A stretch of 64,000 bases of DNA, taken from assembly GCF_000482725.1 (NCBI RefSeq), contig NZ_AXWP01000001.1:380173-444172 (forward strand). The letters run 5' to 3'. Position numbers and translations under genes: made by a program. Below are positions 1 through 9,116 of this stretch, in pieces. The stretch comes from Psychromonas arctica DSM 14288 (lineage in GTDB: Bacteria; Pseudomonadota; Gammaproteobacteria; Enterobacterales; Psychromonadaceae). Numbering within the stretch: position 1 is the stretch's first letter; each line of letters starts with the position of its first letter. The notes beneath the pieces are model-generated. The model had not been told where the DNA came from, ran no database searches, and worked only from the letters and a program-made list of their open reading frames with translations.

Positions 1-735
1 CCACTGCGTGTTGGTGCGGGTGGAGGGATAGGAACCCCCGAGTCTGCGCTTGCTGCATTCAATATGGGCGCAGCTTATATTGTGTTAGGCTCTGTCAATC
101 AAGCCTGTGTAGAAGCAGGGGCGTCAGAACATACCAGAAAGTTATTGGCGAATATAGAGATGGCCGATGTCACCATGGCACCCGCTGCAGATATGTTTGA
201 AATGGGGGTTAAGCTTCAAGTTGTAAAACGTGGCTCAATGTTTGCCATGCGTGCGAATAAACTTTATGAGTTATACAGTAACTACCCTAGTATCGAAGCA
301 ATACCGGCACTTGAGCGAGAGAAAGTAGAGAAACAAATCTTCCGTCAAAACCTCGACCAAGTTTGGGATATTACCAAAGCCTTTTTCCATGAGCGTGACC
401 CTGACATGTTAGCAAGAGCATTGAATGACCCAAAACGTAAAATGGCACTTATTTTTCGTTGGTATTTAGGATTGTCATCTCGTTGGTCTAATATTGGTGA
501 AAAGGGGCGTGAAATGGACTATCAAATATGGGCTGGACCGAGTTTGGGCGCCTTTAACAGTTGGGTAAAAGACAGTTATTTAGTCGATTACCAACAACGT
601 AATGCAGTCGATGTAGCACTACATTTATTAACTGGTGCGGCATATTTAGAACGTATCAATCAACTCAAATACCAAGGTGTGACAGTACACAACAGTTTAT
701 TAAATTATCATCCGGCACATTCTTTTTTATCTTAA
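1..735 (+). CDS. pfaD: PfaD, omega-3 polyunsaturated fatty acid synthase enoyl reductase subunit (3' part)
   Basis: The frame is open from base 1, so the 5' part lies outside the window. The visible 244 codons begin in a glycine-rich stretch (VGAGGGIGTPE), which fits the FMN/phosphate-binding part of a nitronate monooxygenase-like TIM barrel. They continue through segments typical of the PfaD C-terminus (GAAYIVLGSVNQACVEAG, MGVKLQVVKRGSMFAMRA). PfaD is the trans-acting enoyl reductase of the PfaABCD polyketide-like synthase that makes EPA or DHA in marine gammaproteobacteria. The rest of the cluster is expected upstream. The family call is firm. Which fatty acid is made cannot be told from this piece. 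Confidence 0.93.
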   Translation, partial: PLRVGAGGGIGTPESALAAFNMGAAYIVLGSVNQACVEAGASEHTRKLLANIEMADVTMAPAADMFEMGVKLQVVKRGSMFAMRANKLYELYSNYPSIEAIPALEREKVEKQIFRQNLDQVWDITKAFFHERDPDMLARALNDPKRKMALIFRWYLGLSSRWSNIGEKGREMDYQIWAGPSLGAFNSWVKDSYLVDYQQRNAVDVALHLLTGAAYLERINQLKYQGVTVHNSLLNYHPAHSFLS

Positions 736-803
736 TAAAATAAACTATTAGCAATACCAAGTTATGCTGAAAGTATCAGACAAATATAAAAGTAGAGTAA
801 TAC

Positions 804-1232
804 ATGACCGTAAAAAAACAAAACAATCCATTATATGGATTAAAATTAGAAGTGTTATTAACTGAAATATCAGAACATTACACGTGGCCTGGTTTGAGTG
901 ATGCATTATTGATTGATCGCTTTAATTTTCACACTGGAATGAAATCAACCAGTAAGTTTTTACGTAACAATCAATGGGCTCGTGAAAAAGTCGAGACTTT
1001 TTATTTGTATGAATTTAAGGCTTATCCATATCCTGAACCAAAGTTATTAGCTAAACCACCTAGAGACCGAAATATTCCAGAAGATCAAATGCCAGGTGAA
1101 CCTAAACCGATCACCGATGCAATGATTGACCGTGTTGATATTGCCTGTAAATATCGTATTTATGAAAAATCAGCAGATATCATTAAAAAGGAACCAGTTT
1201 ATGACCCAAGTAATCCTTGGGGTGTTAAATAG
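804..1232 (+). CDS. VF530-family (DUF2132) small protein, copy 1
   Basis: A 142-residue protein with the VF530 core in residues 7-53: NNPLYGLKLEVLLTEI, an internal FNFHTGMKSTSKFLR segment, then WAREKVETFYLY. VF530 is a small conserved family that I recall as having a DNA-binding-type fold; its cellular role is not established. A proline-rich middle part follows, and the protein ends in YDPSNPWGVK. That ending closely matches the end of the second copy at 1883-2386, so the C-terminal tail is conserved along with the core. The gene stands 68 bp after pfaD and 23 bp before an acetyltransferase gene, so the latter is probably co-transcribed. Confidence 0.85.
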   Translation: MTVKKQNNPLYGLKLEVLLTEISEHYTWPGLSDALLIDRFNFHTGMKSTSKFLRNNQWAREKVETFYLYEFKAYPYPEPKLLAKPPRDRNIPEDQMPGEPKPITDAMIDRVDIACKYRIYEKSADIIKKEPVYDPSNPWGVK

Positions 1233-1255
1233 TGCAGATAGTGAAGGAATAGCGC

Positions 1256-1720
1256 ATGTTAAGTTGGGAAATTAAATTCTTTTCAGAATTATCTGCGTTA
1301 CGTTTATATCAAGTGTTAAAACTGCGACAAGACGTTTTTGTACTTGAACAGCAATGTTTGTATGCAGACACCGATAATTTAGACCAACAGGCATTACATT
1401 TCTTATTAATGTCTGAAGAAGATGATGATTTAGTAGCGTATTGCCGCGTACTGCCTGCAGGTACAAGTTACCCAGAAGTTGCCATAGGGAGAGTAGTCGT
1501 TGCCCCTAATGCACGTAACAAAGGATTTGCTAAGCAACTAATGCAAAAGGCGATTCATTTCATAGAAGATGAAATGCAAGCACCTGCTATTAAAATATCA
1601 GCTCAATCTCATCTGCAACATTTTTATCAGTCATTGGGTTTTATTATTTGCTCATCACCCTATGATGAAGATGGAATTGAACATGTAGAAATGACGCTAA
1701 TCAACACGCAGTTGTCATAA
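1256..1720 (+). CDS. elaA: ElaA-type GNAT acetyltransferase
   Basis: A 154-residue GNAT-fold protein of the ElaA subfamily. The N-terminal part KFFSELSALRLYQVLKLRQDVFVLEQQC is characteristic (in ElaA, F-x-x-L-x-x-x-x-L-Y-x-x-L-x-x-R-x-x-V-F-x-x-E-Q-x-C). The acetyl-CoA-binding segment is IGRVVVAPNARNKGFAKQLM at about residues 76-95, with an R-N-K-G-F-A form of the usual RGxGxG/A signature. The start ATG follows AAGGA by 7 bases. The physiological acceptor of ElaA proteins is unknown. It sits between the two VF530 genes, close behind the first. Confidence 0.88.
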   Translation: MLSWEIKFFSELSALRLYQVLKLRQDVFVLEQQCLYADTDNLDQQALHFLLMSEEDDDLVAYCRVLPAGTSYPEVAIGRVVVAPNARNKGFAKQLMQKAIHFIEDEMQAPAIKISAQSHLQHFYQSLGFIICSSPYDEDGIEHVEMTLINTQLS

Positions 1721-1882
1721 AGCCAATGACGGTTACTTGAAATCACTGCTATAATGCGGTTGAAAAATAATAGTAGATGCTGTCATCGTTTAGCTTATTT
1801 AAAACCTGAACTAATCTAATACTTTGATTCATTAACTATTAATCTGTTTATTGAAATACCTTTAATACCCTTAGGAAAGAAC

Positions 1883-2386
1883 ATGTCTGCCGAATTACAA
1901 CAAAACAACCCACTTCATGGTTTGAAAACAGAAACATTATTAACAGAACTAGTAGAGTTTTATGGTTGGAAAATTTTATTTGCAGCAACACGTTTCAAAT
2001 GTTTTGACGTGAACCCAAGCATTAAAGGCAGTTTGAAGTTTTTACAAAAAACTGAATGGGCCCGTTTAAAGTTAGAGAGTTTCTACTTGTATCGTTTTAA
2101 ACGTATGCCCAAACCTAATGATGCTGAATTCCACTTAGATCCTCGTGAGCGAGGCTTTGAGCATGGTATTGTACCTTTGTCCCCAATGAAACTAACCATT
2201 GAATCAATAGAGTTATCGCAAGCTAAAGCAGCATCGGCCTTTCAAGAGCGACAAAATGAAAAGCGCCAAAGTCATCAATCACGCAGACAAGATAGTAAAC
2301 ATCCGATGCGCGATAATAAAGTGGCAAATAAAAAAGCTGATAAAGCGGAGCCTAAGTATGACCCAAGTAACCCTTGGAACGTTTAA
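1883..2386 (+). CDS. VF530-family (DUF2132) protein, copy 2, with basic linker
   Basis: A 167-residue paralog of the gene at 804-1232. The core is NNPLHGLKTETLLTELVEFYGW, then FDVNPSIKGSLKFLQKTEWARLKLESFYLYRF (about residues 8-72). It is closer to the usual VF530 sequence than copy 1. Between core and tail lies a lysine/arginine/glutamine-rich, probably disordered linker (about residues 112-157). The last residues YDPSNPWNV match copy 1. The linker would suit nucleic-acid contact, but that is inference. The start ATG follows AGGA by 6 bases. It has its own 162-bp upstream region and ends in a strong stem-loop. Confidence 0.87.
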   Translation: MSAELQQNNPLHGLKTETLLTELVEFYGWKILFAATRFKCFDVNPSIKGSLKFLQKTEWARLKLESFYLYRFKRMPKPNDAEFHLDPRERGFEHGIVPLSPMKLTIESIELSQAKAASAFQERQNEKRQSHQSRRQDSKHPMRDNKVANKKADKAEPKYDPSNPWNV

Positions 2387-2433
2387 TTCGCGAGCTAATA
2401 ATTAAGAAATAAATTATTAAGAGATAGAAATAG

Positions 2434-2467
2434 ATAGCTAAGCCATAAATAGTTATGGCTTAGCTAT
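2434..2467. terminator. Bidirectional stem-loop between convergent genes
   Basis: A perfect 14-bp inverted repeat (ATAGCTAAGCCATA / TATGGCTTAGCTAT) with a 6-base loop lies between the convergent VF530 copy 2 and the MatP-like gene. T-rich sequence follows in both directions, so it probably ends both transcripts. Confidence 0.75.
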
Positions 2468-2504
2468 ATTATTATTATGCCCATTAATAGTTAAACAACT
2501 ATAC

Positions 2505-3104
2505 CTATTTGTTTAACTTCCTCTTCAGTAATAAAATTTGTTTGATCAGCTGAGATTTTTCTAACTTTGCTAATTCAGCAACTTGTAAGTCATTTTTAAT
2601 TAAAGACTCAAGGTTATTGATATCGCTGCCGTTTGATGCTTGGTTTTGTGTTTCGGATAGCTGCTGTTTTAATCTATCATTTTCCACACTTAAGCTATCA
2701 ATTTTTTGCTGCATTTTATTTTCATCACGTGCAGATTCTTTAGCGGCAAAAATAAGGGACTCTAGGGTTTTATTTAACGCTTTGTTTTTGGCAACTTTTT
2801 TTAGCTGATCACCCGCTTTAATAGATAAGTTAAAGGTATATAGCTTTTTTCCATCATCACTATCACGTGATTTTTTACTTCGCCAAGCTTTAAACATTTT
2901 ATTACGTAATTCACGACCTTCCGCCGTGGTTTCAAGTAACTGGCAAAGTTGTTTAAATTGTGTCTCAGACATATTATTAATATCGATTCCTAAACCCTGA
3001 GTTAAAGATAATAATAGGGGGGTTTTAGGTATTAAATAATTTTTTACCCACTGACTATTTGATTCGTTCCATTCAAAACTTGCAGGGGTTTCTACTGTGA
3101 TCAC
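2505..3104 (-). CDS. Possible MatP-like ribbon-helix-helix / coiled-coil protein
   Basis: A 199-residue protein not firmly recognised. A basic stretch (AWRSKKSRDSDDGKK, about residues 69-83) leads into YTFNLSIKAGDQLKKVAKNK, then LNKTLESLIFAA (about 84-116). This is a strand-helix-helix pattern like the ribbon-helix-helix of MatP. A heptad-rich coiled coil follows (about 118-155) and a second leucine-rich helix ends the protein. MatP organises the chromosome terminus by binding matS sites and interacts with MukBEF. The N-terminal motif W-V-K-N-Y-L also recalls the start of MatP, but the protein is longer and overall similarity is weak. GTG is chosen as start because AAGGAG lies 6 bases before it. 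It could be an unrelated RHH protein. Confidence 0.45.
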   Translation of the reverse strand: MITVETPASFEWNESNSQWVKNYLIPKTPLLLSLTQGLGIDINNMSETQFKQLCQLLETTAEGRELRNKMFKAWRSKKSRDSDDGKKLYTFNLSIKAGDQLKKVAKNKALNKTLESLIFAAKESARDENKMQQKIDSLSVENDRLKQQLSETQNQASNGSDINNLESLIKNDLQVAELAKLEKSQLIKQILLLKRKLNK

Positions 3105-3578
3105 ATGAATCTCCTTATTTTATCGACACCTTAAATAAAAAACTAGATAAAGAAAAATAGTAAAGGGCAAACAATGATTATGTTTTGCTTTAAATTTTTT
3201 TGCTTGGTACAAAAAATAGCTTGCTAGATAACTGGCTCACCATAAAAGTAACAGTTATAAATTACTTCAAATCTAGATATGGAATTCGAGTCAGTGCCTT
3301 ATTCTGCTCCAGGTTTATATCGCTAACCTATACAAAAAACTAGACGTAGTAGGTAACCAAGGTATTGTTCACCCACTATGTCTTAACTATTATTACAGCG
3401 CTTATCACATGCATTGTCGCTATACCGCGGCATGCGGTGATACTAAGTGGTGCTGCATAAGGAGAGGTTAATTTGCCATGAACAGTATTATTAATGTTCA
3501 ATATGCATTGTTTATAAACCATCTCCTGCAAAGCTATTGTTATAAAGCATTTTACAAAATATTTTTTTATCTAATTGT
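3105..3578. other. Intergenic region with a possible 34-codon reading frame
   Basis: This stretch lies between the upstream end of the MatP-like gene and the 3' end of the DUF2057 gene. It probably holds the promoter of the former. A short frame starts at ATG 3478 behind GGAGAGG, codes for 34 hydrophobic/aromatic residues, and stops at 3582 inside the 3' end of the opposing gene. I cannot tell whether it is translated. Nothing else is recognisable. Confidence 0.3.
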
Positions 3579-4154
3579 TTAGCGTGTTTCGTTGTTGATC
3601 AACCATATTTTAAATTGTTTCTTTTGCTCAACTGTTGCTGCTCTATATTCATCAATTAAGCTATTTGTGGTTACTTTTTTAACGGTGCCAGAACTAACAT
3701 CTATATTGTTATCTCGATTTGTGTCAGCGATTAATGCTTCGATATCACTGTATGGCAACAAGCCATTACCATGTAATTCAGTGGGGTTTTCAACTTGGTA
3801 CTTACCATTATCATTAGTAACATACCAGTTTAAACCTGCTTGAATTTTTTGACCTGCTTGTACAGCGCTATACATTTTATCAGTTGAAATAGTTGTTTTA
3901 CCGTTCACATCTACATTTAACAAAAACGGTCTACTTTCTGTAAAACGATTATCGTCAATATCAAACTTCTTACTGAATCTCACGGCAATTTGTTGCTTGC
4001 CATCTTTCACTTCTATCGTGTTATCGCTTAAAAATGAGCTTTCCACTTTTACACCATTTACAGCTAGGACACTGATACCGTTATTGGCGATGATTTCACC
4101 TGAAAAAGCGAGAGGGCTAATTGCCAGGGATAATAATAATCCTGTGATTTTCAT
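3579..4154 (-). CDS. DUF2057 (YccT/CsgI-like) secreted protein
   Basis: A 191-residue precursor. The start at 4154 is chosen over upstream in-frame codons because a signal peptide begins there (MKITGLLLSLAISPLAFSG) and AGGA stands just upstream. The mature part fits the DUF2057/YccT family: an early NGISVLAVNGVKVESSF segment, then DGKQQIAVRFSKKF, which corresponds to the family's pattern of a small beta domain with G-x-x-Q-x-V-x-R. The end, DEYRAATVEQKKQFKIWLIN, matches the typical YccT C-terminal helix. E. coli YccT (CsgI) acts in the periplasm and affects curli assembly. No curli genes are seen here, so the role is open. Confidence 0.78.
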   Translation of the reverse strand: MKITGLLLSLAISPLAFSGEIIANNGISVLAVNGVKVESSFLSDNTIEVKDGKQQIAVRFSKKFDIDDNRFTESRPFLLNVDVNGKTTISTDKMYSAVQAGQKIQAGLNWYVTNDNGKYQVENPTELHGNGLLPYSDIEALIADTNRDNNIDVSSGTVKKVTTNSLIDEYRAATVEQKKQFKIWLINNETR

Positions 4155-4391
4155 ATGTTTTTTCCTAATAAAAAGAGACGAAATAAATAATTGAGTAAAT
4201 ATGGTCAATATGACAGATTCTGCTTCGCTTTGGTATATCAAGGTGTGATCTATCACTATAAAATTGAGACAATGATCACTGGTAGCAGAAAGATTGATCG
4301 TTATCAGTTTCAATTACACTATTTAGGGTAGTTTGTTACTCAATATTAGAGCTAGTTTAATTTAGTTATCAAAACAATAAAAGGATTCAGC

Positions 4392-5657
4392 GTGGTTAAA
4401 ATTAAGAAAAATGTGTTCTCTAACATAGGTACTCAAGTCGTTATTGCAATGGTAATAGGTACTGCTGTAGGTGCTTATATGGGACCAGGTGCAGAGGTGT
4501 TTGCTCCATTGGGCTCTATCTTTATTCATCTTATTAAAATGTTAGTGATACCACTTGTAGCAGCTGCCATCATTACCGGAGCCGCTAATTTAGGCGATAG
4601 CCCTGCGGCAGGTAAAATTGGGATCAGTACTTTTGCATTTTTTATGCTCACATCTGCTGTTGCAGTTGCGTTAGCAATCGGTTTAGGTGAGTTGTTTCAA
4701 CCAGGTGTTGGGGTTGACTTAAGCAGCATGCATTCAATGTTCTCTAATGAATATGCAGATAAAGGTGAAGTACCTGGATTTTTTGCGACAGTATTAGGCA
4801 TGATTCCTACCAATATTTTTCAATCTTTAAACGATGCAAATATTCTACAAGTTTTAGTTTTTTGTTTATTTCTTGGTATTGCGCTGTCTAAAGTAGATAA
4901 AAACAAGTCAGCGCCATTAATGTCTGCGTTATCGGCTTTAGTTGATGCTTTTGTTTGGATGATTAATGTAGTGATGCGTATTGCACCCATTGGTGTTTTT
5001 GGTCTAATGGCAGAAGCTGTGGGTACGTTTGGATTTGATGTACTTACCATGGTAATGAAGTTATTTGTCGTTTACGTAGTGGCAATCCTTATATTTGGTT
5101 TTGGTTTTTACCCATTATTAATCAAACTACTGTCTAAAGTTTCTGTACGTCATTTTTTATCGGTAATGAAAGCCCCACAAGCGGTTGCATTATCCACTGC
5201 TTCTTCTATGGCAACCCTACCAGTGACAATGGATGTGGTTGAGAAAGAACTTAATATCAATAACTCTACAGCCTCTTTTGTGTTACCCCTAGGGGCGACT
5301 ATTAACATGAGCGGTAACGCTATTTACTACGGCCTAGTAGCTGTGTTTTTTGCTCAGGTATTTAATGTCGATTTAACCTTTGGAGCCTATGCCGCTATTA
5401 TCTTTACTGCCACTATTGGTGCTATTGGTCAAGCTGGTGTTCCTGGCCCGTCATTTTTAGTCGTTGCCGTTTTATTAGCAGCAGGGATCCCGATAGAAGG
5501 GTTACCATTGTTGTTTGCATTGGACCGTATTTTTGACATGATTCGAACTGCATTGAATATTACCGGTGACGCGGCTTGTGCTGTTATTGTTGATGGATTA
5601 AACCCAAACCATGAGCAACAAGAAAATGAATTAGAAGATGAAGCAACAGTACGTTAA
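4392..5657 (+). CDS. Dicarboxylate/amino acid:cation symporter (DAACS family)
   Basis: A 421-residue inner-membrane transporter with about eight hydrophobic helices plus re-entrant segments. Family marks are the serine-rich hairpin before TLP (STASSMATLPVTMDVV, about residues 268-283), PLGATINMSGNAIYYG (about 298-313), and the C-terminal ALDRIFDMIRTALNITGDAACAVIVD. The usual NMDGT motif reads NMSGN here, so ion or substrate coordination may differ from GltP/DctA. Substrate is probably glutamate, aspartate or a C4-dicarboxylate, coupled to Na+ or H+. GTG is the start, with AAGGA 7 bases upstream. A rho-independent terminator follows at 5717. Confidence 0.9.
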   Translation: MVKIKKNVFSNIGTQVVIAMVIGTAVGAYMGPGAEVFAPLGSIFIHLIKMLVIPLVAAAIITGAANLGDSPAAGKIGISTFAFFMLTSAVAVALAIGLGELFQPGVGVDLSSMHSMFSNEYADKGEVPGFFATVLGMIPTNIFQSLNDANILQVLVFCLFLGIALSKVDKNKSAPLMSALSALVDAFVWMINVVMRIAPIGVFGLMAEAVGTFGFDVLTMVMKLFVVYVVAILIFGFGFYPLLIKLLSKVSVRHFLSVMKAPQAVALSTASSMATLPVTMDVVEKELNINNSTASFVLPLGATINMSGNAIYYGLVAVFFAQVFNVDLTFGAYAAIIFTATIGAIGQAGVPGPSFLVVAVLLAAGIPIEGLPLLFALDRIFDMIRTALNITGDAACAVIVDGLNPNHEQQENELEDEATVR

Positions 5658-5716
5658 TGACATTAAGATTTAATTGCTTTTTTCTTGAATTAAGTTAATG
5701 CTGAAGTTCAGCTACT

Positions 5717-5741
5717 AAAAAGGAGCCTAGCTCCTTTTTTT
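5717..5741 (+). terminator. Rho-independent terminator of the symporter gene
   Basis: The hairpin AAAAAGGAGC-CTA-GCTCCTTTTTTT lies 60 bases after the stop codon. The stem is GC-rich and is followed directly by a T run. Confidence 0.9.
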
Positions 5742-5914
5742 ATCTTTAAAACTCAAGAAATATGAGTTTCTGTCGATAACATATCATGCCGCTACATTTT
5801 TAATTACTTTTTAGCTGCTTGTTACAAGTCAATATGAAAAATAAGCTGCATAGAAGTTAACAGATTTCGACATAAAAAATGAAGCTATCAAAGGTACAGA
5901 TAAGGAGAATATTG

Positions 5915-6100
5915 ATGGATATGAGTGTCGTTGGCAGTGTGCTAACAGAACAAACTAAAATAAATACGCTGGAAACGGTCAATGTTAATTTATTAAAAAA
6001 GAGCAATGACCAAGCCGAGCAACAGGCAACTCAATTATTAGAGTCAATTCCGCCTATGCCGGAAGGTAGTAAAGGTAATAATATTGATACGCATGTATAG
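5915..6100 (+). CDS. YjfB-family small protein (putative motility protein)
   Basis: A 61-residue protein resembling the YjfB family, whose pattern is M-D-x-S-S-... L-K-K-... Q-A-x-x-L-L-x-x-(I/L)-P-P. Here it reads MDMSVVGSVL ... VNLLKKSNDQAEQQATQLLESIPPMPEG. The family is annotated as putative motility proteins, mostly from genomic association, and its biochemical role is unknown. An in-frame ATG lies at 5879, but 5915 is chosen because AAGGAG precedes it by 7 bases and the family begins at this MD. It stands alone before a bidirectional terminator. Confidence 0.72.
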   Translation: MDMSVVGSVLTEQTKINTLETVNVNLLKKSNDQAEQQATQLLESIPPMPEGSKGNNIDTHV

Positions 6101-6218
6101 CTTCTCCTATTAAGGAGCGCTTATGTCTACTACTACAGTGGACTTTAATTGTTATTAGGCATTTTAATGAATGTTAAAAGACTGAATCAATTAGCTCAAA
6201 AGTCTTAATATAGATACT

Positions 6219-6247
6219 AAAATGCCAAACATAAGTTTGGCATTTTT
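6219..6247. terminator. Bidirectional terminator between yjfB-like gene and fbp
   Basis: AAAATGCCAAAC-ATAA-GTTTGGCATTTTT forms a perfect 11-bp stem flanked by A and T runs, so it works in both directions between the two convergent genes. Confidence 0.9.
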
Positions 6248-6277
6248 ACGGTGTTTATATAGTTAGAACAAAACCAT

Positions 6278-7282
6278 TTATACTTCAGGATAATCAGCTA
6301 TCATTTTTTCAGCATCTTTTACCATACCAGCACTTCCACAAATAAATGGTACACGTTGATGTAATTCAGACGGCTCAATTTCCATAATTCTTTTCGTACC
6401 TGTGCTTGCAATACCACCTGACTGTTCTGCAAGGAATGCAATTGGATTACACTCATATAACAATCTTAACTTACCTAGTGGAGCTTGTGCCGTAGATGGG
6501 TACATAAATATACCACCTTTCAATAGATTACGATGGAAGTCAGCAACTAATGAACCAATGTAGCGAGAGGTATAAGGGCGGTTATCTTCTGGTACAATTT
6601 CTTGACAGAACTTAATATACTTTTTAATACCCAATGGGAATTTCAAGTAATTACCTTCATTGATTGAATAACACTTACCTGTTTCAGGCGTCTTCATATT
6701 TTCATGTGATAGGTAAAATACACCTAGAGATGGATCACAAGTAAAGCCGTGAACACCGTTACCGGTGGTATAAACAAGCATGGTAGATGAACCATAAATG
6801 ACATATCCAGCAGCGACTTGCTTAACACCTGGTTGTAAAAAATCTTCTAGTGTCACAGGCGTCCCAACAGGGCTAACACGACGGTAGATTGAGAAAATAG
6901 TACCAACAGAAACATTCACATCAATATTACTAGAGCCATCTAGTGGGTCCATCAATACAACGTATTTACTATTTATACCTCGCTCACTGTCAAAACTTAC
7001 GAAGTCATCTTCTTCTTCAGAAGCAACACCACAAACTTCGCCGCGAGCTTCTAGTGCACATTTAAATTTATCATTAGCGTATAAATCTAGTTTTTGTTGT
7101 GTTTCACCTTGGACATTTTCAATACCTGTGGCACCAATAATGTCAGCAATACCGGCTTTGTTAATTTCTCGGTTAACAATTTTGGCTGCTAAACGAATTG
7201 CGCCTAATAACCCCGTTAACTCCCCACTAGCTTCTGGGAAATCATGTTGTTTTTCAATAATGTACTCGCCTAAAGTGATCAT
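6278..7282 (-). CDS. fbp: Class I fructose-1,6-bisphosphatase
   Basis: A 334-residue cytoplasmic enzyme that hydrolyses fructose 1,6-bisphosphate to fructose 6-phosphate in gluconeogenesis. The metal-binding motif [10 protein letters not shown] is at residues 112-121, preceded by the acidic ASEEEDD (87-93). Substrate-binding segments [26 protein letters not shown] and [20 protein letters not shown] follow. Length and motif order match E. coli Fbp. The start ATG is preceded by GGAGAG. The gene is monocistronic, with 541 bp of untranslated sequence upstream. Confidence 0.97.
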   Translation of the reverse strand: MITLGEYIIEKQHDFPEASGELTGLLGAIRLAAKIVNREINKAGIADIIGATGIENVQGETQQKLDLYANDKFKCALEARGEVCGVASEEEDDFVSFDSERGINSKYVVLMDPLDGSSNIDVNVSVGTIFSIYRRVSPVGTPVTLEDFLQPGVKQVAAGYVIYGSSTMLVYTTGNGVHGFTCDPSLGVFYLSHENMKTPETGKCYSINEGNYLKFPLGIKKYIKFCQEIVPEDNRPYTSRYIGSLVADFHRNLLKGGIFMYPSTAQAPLGKLRLLYECNPIAFLAEQSGGIASTGTKRIMEIEPSELHQRVPFICGSAGMVKDAEKMIADYPEV

Positions 7283-7823
7283 ATTCTCTCCAATAAGTGT
7301 TGGAATTTTATTATAAGTATAAATAATAAAATTTGCTCATAAAAAGGTGTGAGCTAGTTCTAATAAATTAAAATTCTAGGTATATTGTATTACAAATAAG
7401 GGGTTTCTTATAATTAATTCCATGCAATAAGGTATTTCAATAATGTTACAACCCTATATCTTTGAATTACAGGGATATCACATTTCTTTTACCTTTTATG
7501 TGAAGAAGGAATGACTTAGCGTTATAGGTTTAATTAACACTTACAAATTTTCATTAAAGCTGTTAAAGAGGGGAGGCAAGGGCTTGTCGACGTTATTTCT
7601 ATAATTCAAATTTGTAAATTATCTGTTTTAAATTCAGATAGGTTTGTCTCATTAAACACTAAGTTGTTGTGTAAACAGTTTTTTGAATTTAATCTATTTA
7701 CTGATCCTTGATAAGAATTATTACGCATAGTTTTTAATAGGAGAGGATTGAAAATTAAATTAGTCAATTGTGTTACTACCTCACTTCTGTAATAAGGTAG
7801 TACAGTGTTACCAATAGTGCTTA
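7283..7823. other. Intergenic region upstream of fbp
   Basis: AT-rich non-coding stretch between the fbp start and the rhlE stop, both genes being on the minus strand. A small dyad (ACTACCT at 7775-7781, AGGTAGT at 7795-7801) lies just after the rhlE end and may be a weak terminator stem; no T run follows in the minus direction. The remainder presumably holds the fbp promoter. No convincing reading frame is seen. Confidence 0.4.
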
Positions 7824-9116
7824 TTAACGTGCTTTTCTGGCTTTGTTTTTTGCACGACGTACGGCAGACGGTTTATTTTCTGCTTTACGCTTTTCTACCA
7901 TCTGATTACGTTCTTGAGTTGCTTTATAACGACTTTTCTTGAACGATTTACCATCTTGTTGTACTTCCGTTGTACTGTTAAATTCGTAGCCTGGATATAC
8001 AATTCGTTCAAATTTTCGACCAATTAATGTTTCAATATTATCTAAAAATTGTTCATCTTTAGGGCTTACTAGCGATACTGCATTACCACTTTTACCTGCT
8101 CGTCCTGTTCGACCAATACGGTGCACATAGTCTTCAGACAAAAATGGAAGGTGAAAGTTAACTACGTAAGGTAAGTCTGGAATATCTAAACCACGTGCTG
8201 CCACATCCGTAGCGACCAAAACACGAACACTGCCTTCTACAAATTGTTGAATTGCTTTATTACGAGCACCTTGTGTTTTGTCACCATGACATAATGCGGC
8301 TTTGATGCCATCTAACTTCAATTCTTGTGCGAGTATATTGGCACTTTCTTTGGTGCCCGCGAAAACTAATACTTGCTTCCAGTTCTTAACACCTATCAAC
8401 TCAGATAATAACTCTCGTTTACGCGCTTCACTGACCCAGTAAACTTGCTGCTTAACCTTGCCAGATGTTGAGTTTTGCTTAGCTGTTTCAATATTTTTTG
8501 GGGTATTTAAAATTTTATTAGCTAGAGTTTTTACTTTATTAGAAAAAGTCGCAGAAAACATGAGTGTTTGATGTTTTTGTTTAATAATATTAGTAATTTG
8601 TTGAATATCAGTTAGGAACCCCATATCCAGCATTCGATCTGCTTCATCTAAAACTAGATGTTTAATATGTGCTAAATCTACTTGGCGTGCGTTAACGTGT
8701 TCTATCAAACGCCCAGGTGTTGCGATCAGCACATCTACACCTTGTTTAAGCATTTGTTTTTGAGGTGATACATTTGCACCACCTGTTACCACTCCTGATG
8801 TAAGAGGCAGAAATTGACTATATTGTTTAACATTCTCTGCTACTTGCAATGCCAATTCACGTGTCGGTGTTAAAATAAGTACTTTGATAGTACGTGAAGT
8901 GCCAATATTATCAGGTTGGTTTTTAGCTAAAATATCCAATAAAGGAAGGGTGAATGCAGCTGTTTTGCCGGTACCTGTTTGTGCACTTGCTAAAACATCA
9001 TGTCCTGCTTTGATGATTGGAATTGCTTGTTGTTGGATTGGGGTTAGCTTTGAATAACCACAGGCTTTCACTGCCTTTAAAAGATTCGCAGATAGACCTG
9101 CTGCATCAACACTCAT
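7824..9116 (-). CDS. rhlE: DEAD-box RNA helicase, RhlE-like
   Basis: A 430-residue ATP-dependent RNA helicase. The Q motif is GYSKLTPIQQQAIP (20-33), motif I AQTGTGKT (45-52), motif Ia PTRELA (84-89), motif II DEAD (157-160), motif III SAT (188-190) and motif VI HRIGRTGR (333-340). The basic C-terminal tail (about 390-430) is rich in K and R, as in RhlE. RhlE proteins remodel rRNA and mRNA structure and often matter in cold growth. The start ATG is preceded by AGGT. The gene is divergent from a thioredoxin-like gene. Confidence 0.92.
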   Translation of the reverse strand: MSVDAAGLSANLLKAVKACGYSKLTPIQQQAIPIIKAGHDVLASAQTGTGKTAAFTLPLLDILAKNQPDNIGTSRTIKVLILTPTRELALQVAENVKQYSQFLPLTSGVVTGGANVSPQKQMLKQGVDVLIATPGRLIEHVNARQVDLAHIKHLVLDEADRMLDMGFLTDIQQITNIIKQKHQTLMFSATFSNKVKTLANKILNTPKNIETAKQNSTSGKVKQQVYWVSEARKRELLSELIGVKNWKQVLVFAGTKESANILAQELKLDGIKAALCHGDKTQGARNKAIQQFVEGSVRVLVATDVAARGLDIPDLPYVVNFHLPFLSEDYVHRIGRTGRAGKSGNAVSLVSPKDEQFLDNIETLIGRKFERIVYPGYEFNSTTEVQQDGKSFKKSRYKATQERNQMVEKRKAENKPSAVRRAKNKARKAR

